Assembly: GCA_965198495.1 (NCBI GenBank)
Contig: CBDAPL010000001.1
Span: 1,674,001 to 1,738,000, forward strand
Origin: RH-AL1 sp965198495
Lineage (GTDB): Bacteria > Pseudomonadota > Alphaproteobacteria > Rhizobiales > Beijerinckiaceae
Reading direction: 5' to 3'
Length of the DNA: 64,000 nucleotides
Part shown: piece after piece, positions 62,599 to 64,000 of the stretch
Position numbering within the stretch: position 1 is the stretch's first letter
Layout: each line of letters begins with the position of its first letter
Notes under the pieces: model-generated
The model's input: the letters and a program-made list of their open reading frames with translations, nothing else
Database searches by the model: none
What the model was told of the DNA's origin: nothing
Made by a program: the position numbers and the translations under genes

Positions 62599-64000
62599 GT
62601 GTTCAAGAAGATCGGAATTCGCTTCAAGGAACAGGTGACGTTGACGATCGCGCTGCTATGCCTGACGCTGATCGCGGCGTCGGCGGGAAGCGCGCTGTGG
62701 ATCGTCTCCGCCTACGAGGTCGATCGCCTCCAGCTGCGAAGTTCGAGGATGGCGACCCGTATGGCGAGCTTGCTCGACCTCGTCATGTTCGAGCGCTTCC
62801 GCGAGGTCAATCTGCTCTCTAGCCTCGAGCCGATGAGCCATTTGTGGCAGGCGGAGGCTCCAGAGATCAGAGCCACGTTGAACCGTTTGCAGGCGAGCCT
62901 GCCGACCTACGCCTGGATTGGTTACGCGACGCCCGACGGCGTGGTTCGGGCGGCGACCCAGGGCATTCTGGAAGGCCAGTCGGTCAAGGAGCGGTCTTGG
63001 TTCGTCGAGGGCCTGAAAGGTCCGGCGGCGTCGGATGTCCACGAGGCCCTGCTCCTCTCCTCGCTTCTTCCGCCTTCGCGAACGGGGGAGCCGCCGCGCT
63101 TCGTCGACGTCTCGATGCCGGTCTATGCCGGCAAGGCGATCGTTGGCGTCCTCGGCGCGCATCTGAAATGGTCTTGGATCGAGGATCTGAGGCAACGGTT
63201 CCTCGCCAGCGAGCAGTCCGCGGGCGACATGTGGATCCTCTCGAGCGACGGCAAGATCCTGCTCGGGCCGGATCTTGGTTCCCGTCCGTTCGACGTGAAG
63301 CGTTTCGCGGAGATGAAGATCGCCGGGAGGGGAGCCTTCGTGGATCGGTCAGCCTCCGCGGCGATCCTCACGGGCTACGCAACGACCGAAGGCCTGCGAA
63401 GCTACAAGGGTCTGGGCTGGATCGTCGTCGCGCGAAGGCCAGCCAGCGTCGCCTACGCCCCCGTGCAGCAGGCCGTGCGGACGATATTGCTATACAGTTC
63501 GATCGTCGCGGCGGTCGGGCTCGTCCTCGCCTGGATCGTCGCCCGTCGCAGCGTCGCGCCCCTGCTCGATCTGACCTCGGCGGTGCGTCGAATCGGCCAA
63601 GATCTCACGGGCGCGACGCTGCCCCAGCTTGGCAGCGCTCCCGAGCTCGTTGAGCTCTCGTCGTCGTTGCGATCGCTGCTGCGGCGCGTCGGCGTCGCGG
63701 AAACGAAACTGACACATGCCGAGAAACGGCGCATCGACGACACCCGGCGCTACAGCCAGACCATCGACAAGCTACGCGACGAAGCCGATCACGACCCGCT
63801 GACGGGGCTTCTCAATCGCCGCGCCTTCATCATCTTCGCCCAAGACGCGCTGAGCTACTTCCGCAGATACGGGCGGAGCATCGCAATCCTGATGGTCGAC
63901 ATCGATCATTTCAAGAGCGTCAATGACAATTACGGCCATGCGGCCGGCGATGCCGTGCTGTGTCAGGTCGCGGAAGTGCTTCAGATCTCGACACGCACGT
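62599..64000 (+). CDS. Cache-domain diguanylate cyclase (C-terminus beyond the window)
   Basis: An open frame from GTG 62599 to the right edge (467 codons). A first membrane helix lies at ~14-36. A periplasmic dCache-like sensor (~40-285) contains SLPTYAWIGYATPDG. A second helix follows (~295-315), then a HAMP-like linker and coiled-coil. The beginning of a GGDEF domain is visible: DHDPLTGLLNRRAF and MVDIDHFKSVNDNYGHAAGD. The GGDEF signature itself is outside. It likely signals to the adjacent PilZ receptor. Confidence 0.88.
   Translation, partial: MFKKIGIRFKEQVTLTIALLCLTLIAASAGSALWIVSAYEVDRLQLRSSRMATRMASLLDLVMFERFREVNLLSSLEPMSHLWQAEAPEIRATLNRLQASLPTYAWIGYATPDGVVRAATQGILEGQSVKERSWFVEGLKGPAASDVHEALLLSSLLPPSRTGEPPRFVDVSMPVYAGKAIVGVLGAHLKWSWIEDLRQRFLASEQSAGDMWILSSDGKILLGPDLGSRPFDVKRFAEMKIAGRGAFVDRSASAAILTGYATTEGLRSYKGLGWIVVARRPASVAYAPVQQAVRTILLYSSIVAAVGLVLAWIVARRSVAPLLDLTSAVRRIGQDLTGATLPQLGSAPELVELSSSLRSLLRRVGVAETKLTHAEKRRIDDTRRYSQTIDKLRDEADHDPLTGLLNRRAFIIFAQDALSYFRRYGRSIAILMVDIDHFKSVNDNYGHAAGDAVLCQVAEVLQISTRT

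Overview
The window is a high-GC, densely packed chromosomal stretch whose genes point to an alphaproteobacterium of the order Hyphomicrobiales (Rhizobiales). The supporting signs are a Urt/Fmd amide system, CbtAB with a cobalamin riboswitch, a CIO-type cytochrome bd oxidase, many SDR, MFS and GMC genes, and c-di-GMP proteins. I cannot fix the genus from sequence alone. No rRNA, tRNA, insertion sequence or CRISPR array was recognised.

Layout. (1) 1-10.4 kb: a nitrogen-scavenging locus. A minus-strand NCS1-type permease fused to a histidine kinase (cut by the left edge) diverges from a plus-strand urea/short-chain-amide ABC transporter (urtABCDE-like), formamidase fmdA, zinc-ribbon fmdB and a MetX-like hydrolase. 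(2) 10.4-15.5 kb, minus strand: a cobalamin-riboswitch-controlled cobalt transporter (cbtBA), then a VOC protein and a large FAD/Fe-S dehydrogenase. (3) 15.6-26.6 kb: a catalytically degenerate SbmA/YddA-like ABC protein, a GH3 glycosidase, and the cytochrome bd operon cydAB - small membrane protein - cydDC. (4) 26.6-34 kb: small hypotheticals, a cupin, a molybdopterin oxidoreductase with a clear terminator, a MocR regulator that has lost its PLP lysine, and an outer-membrane channel-like protein. (5) 34.2-54.5 kb: a catabolic island built from repeated parts: FAD ring-hydroxylase family (x2), Asp/Glu-racemase/maleate-isomerase superfamily (x2 plus a fragment), polysaccharide-deacetylase/cyclic-imide-hydrolase family (x2), half-amidase candidates (isochorismatase-like; AtzG/AtzE-like amidase), PEP-mutase/isocitrate-lyase family, transporters and an IclR regulator. 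(6) 54.5-57.4 kb: a decayed type I secretion ABC gene and AT-rich spacers around an AlgA-type mannose-1-P guanylyltransferase. (7) 57.4-64 kb: a divergent SDR/HxlR pair with a visible operator, then a c-di-GMP cluster (REC-EAL, GAF-GGDEF, PilZ, Cache-GGDEF cut by the right edge).

How the genes may work together. Regions 1 and 5 share a theme of amide and N-heterocycle breakdown. The working model is that FAD monooxygenases open or oxidise an N-heterocycle, imide hydrolases make half-amides, and amidases release ammonia. This is inference; the substrate is unknown.

Two patterns cut across the window. First, at least seven short tandem arrays (units of 14-18 bp, 2-6 copies, unrelated sequences) sit at gene starts, gene ends or inside coding sequence. 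Second, several proteins from well-known families have lost catalytic residues: the ABC ATPase, the MocR lysine, both cysteines of the maleate-isomerase relatives, and the SDR Tyr/Lys pair.
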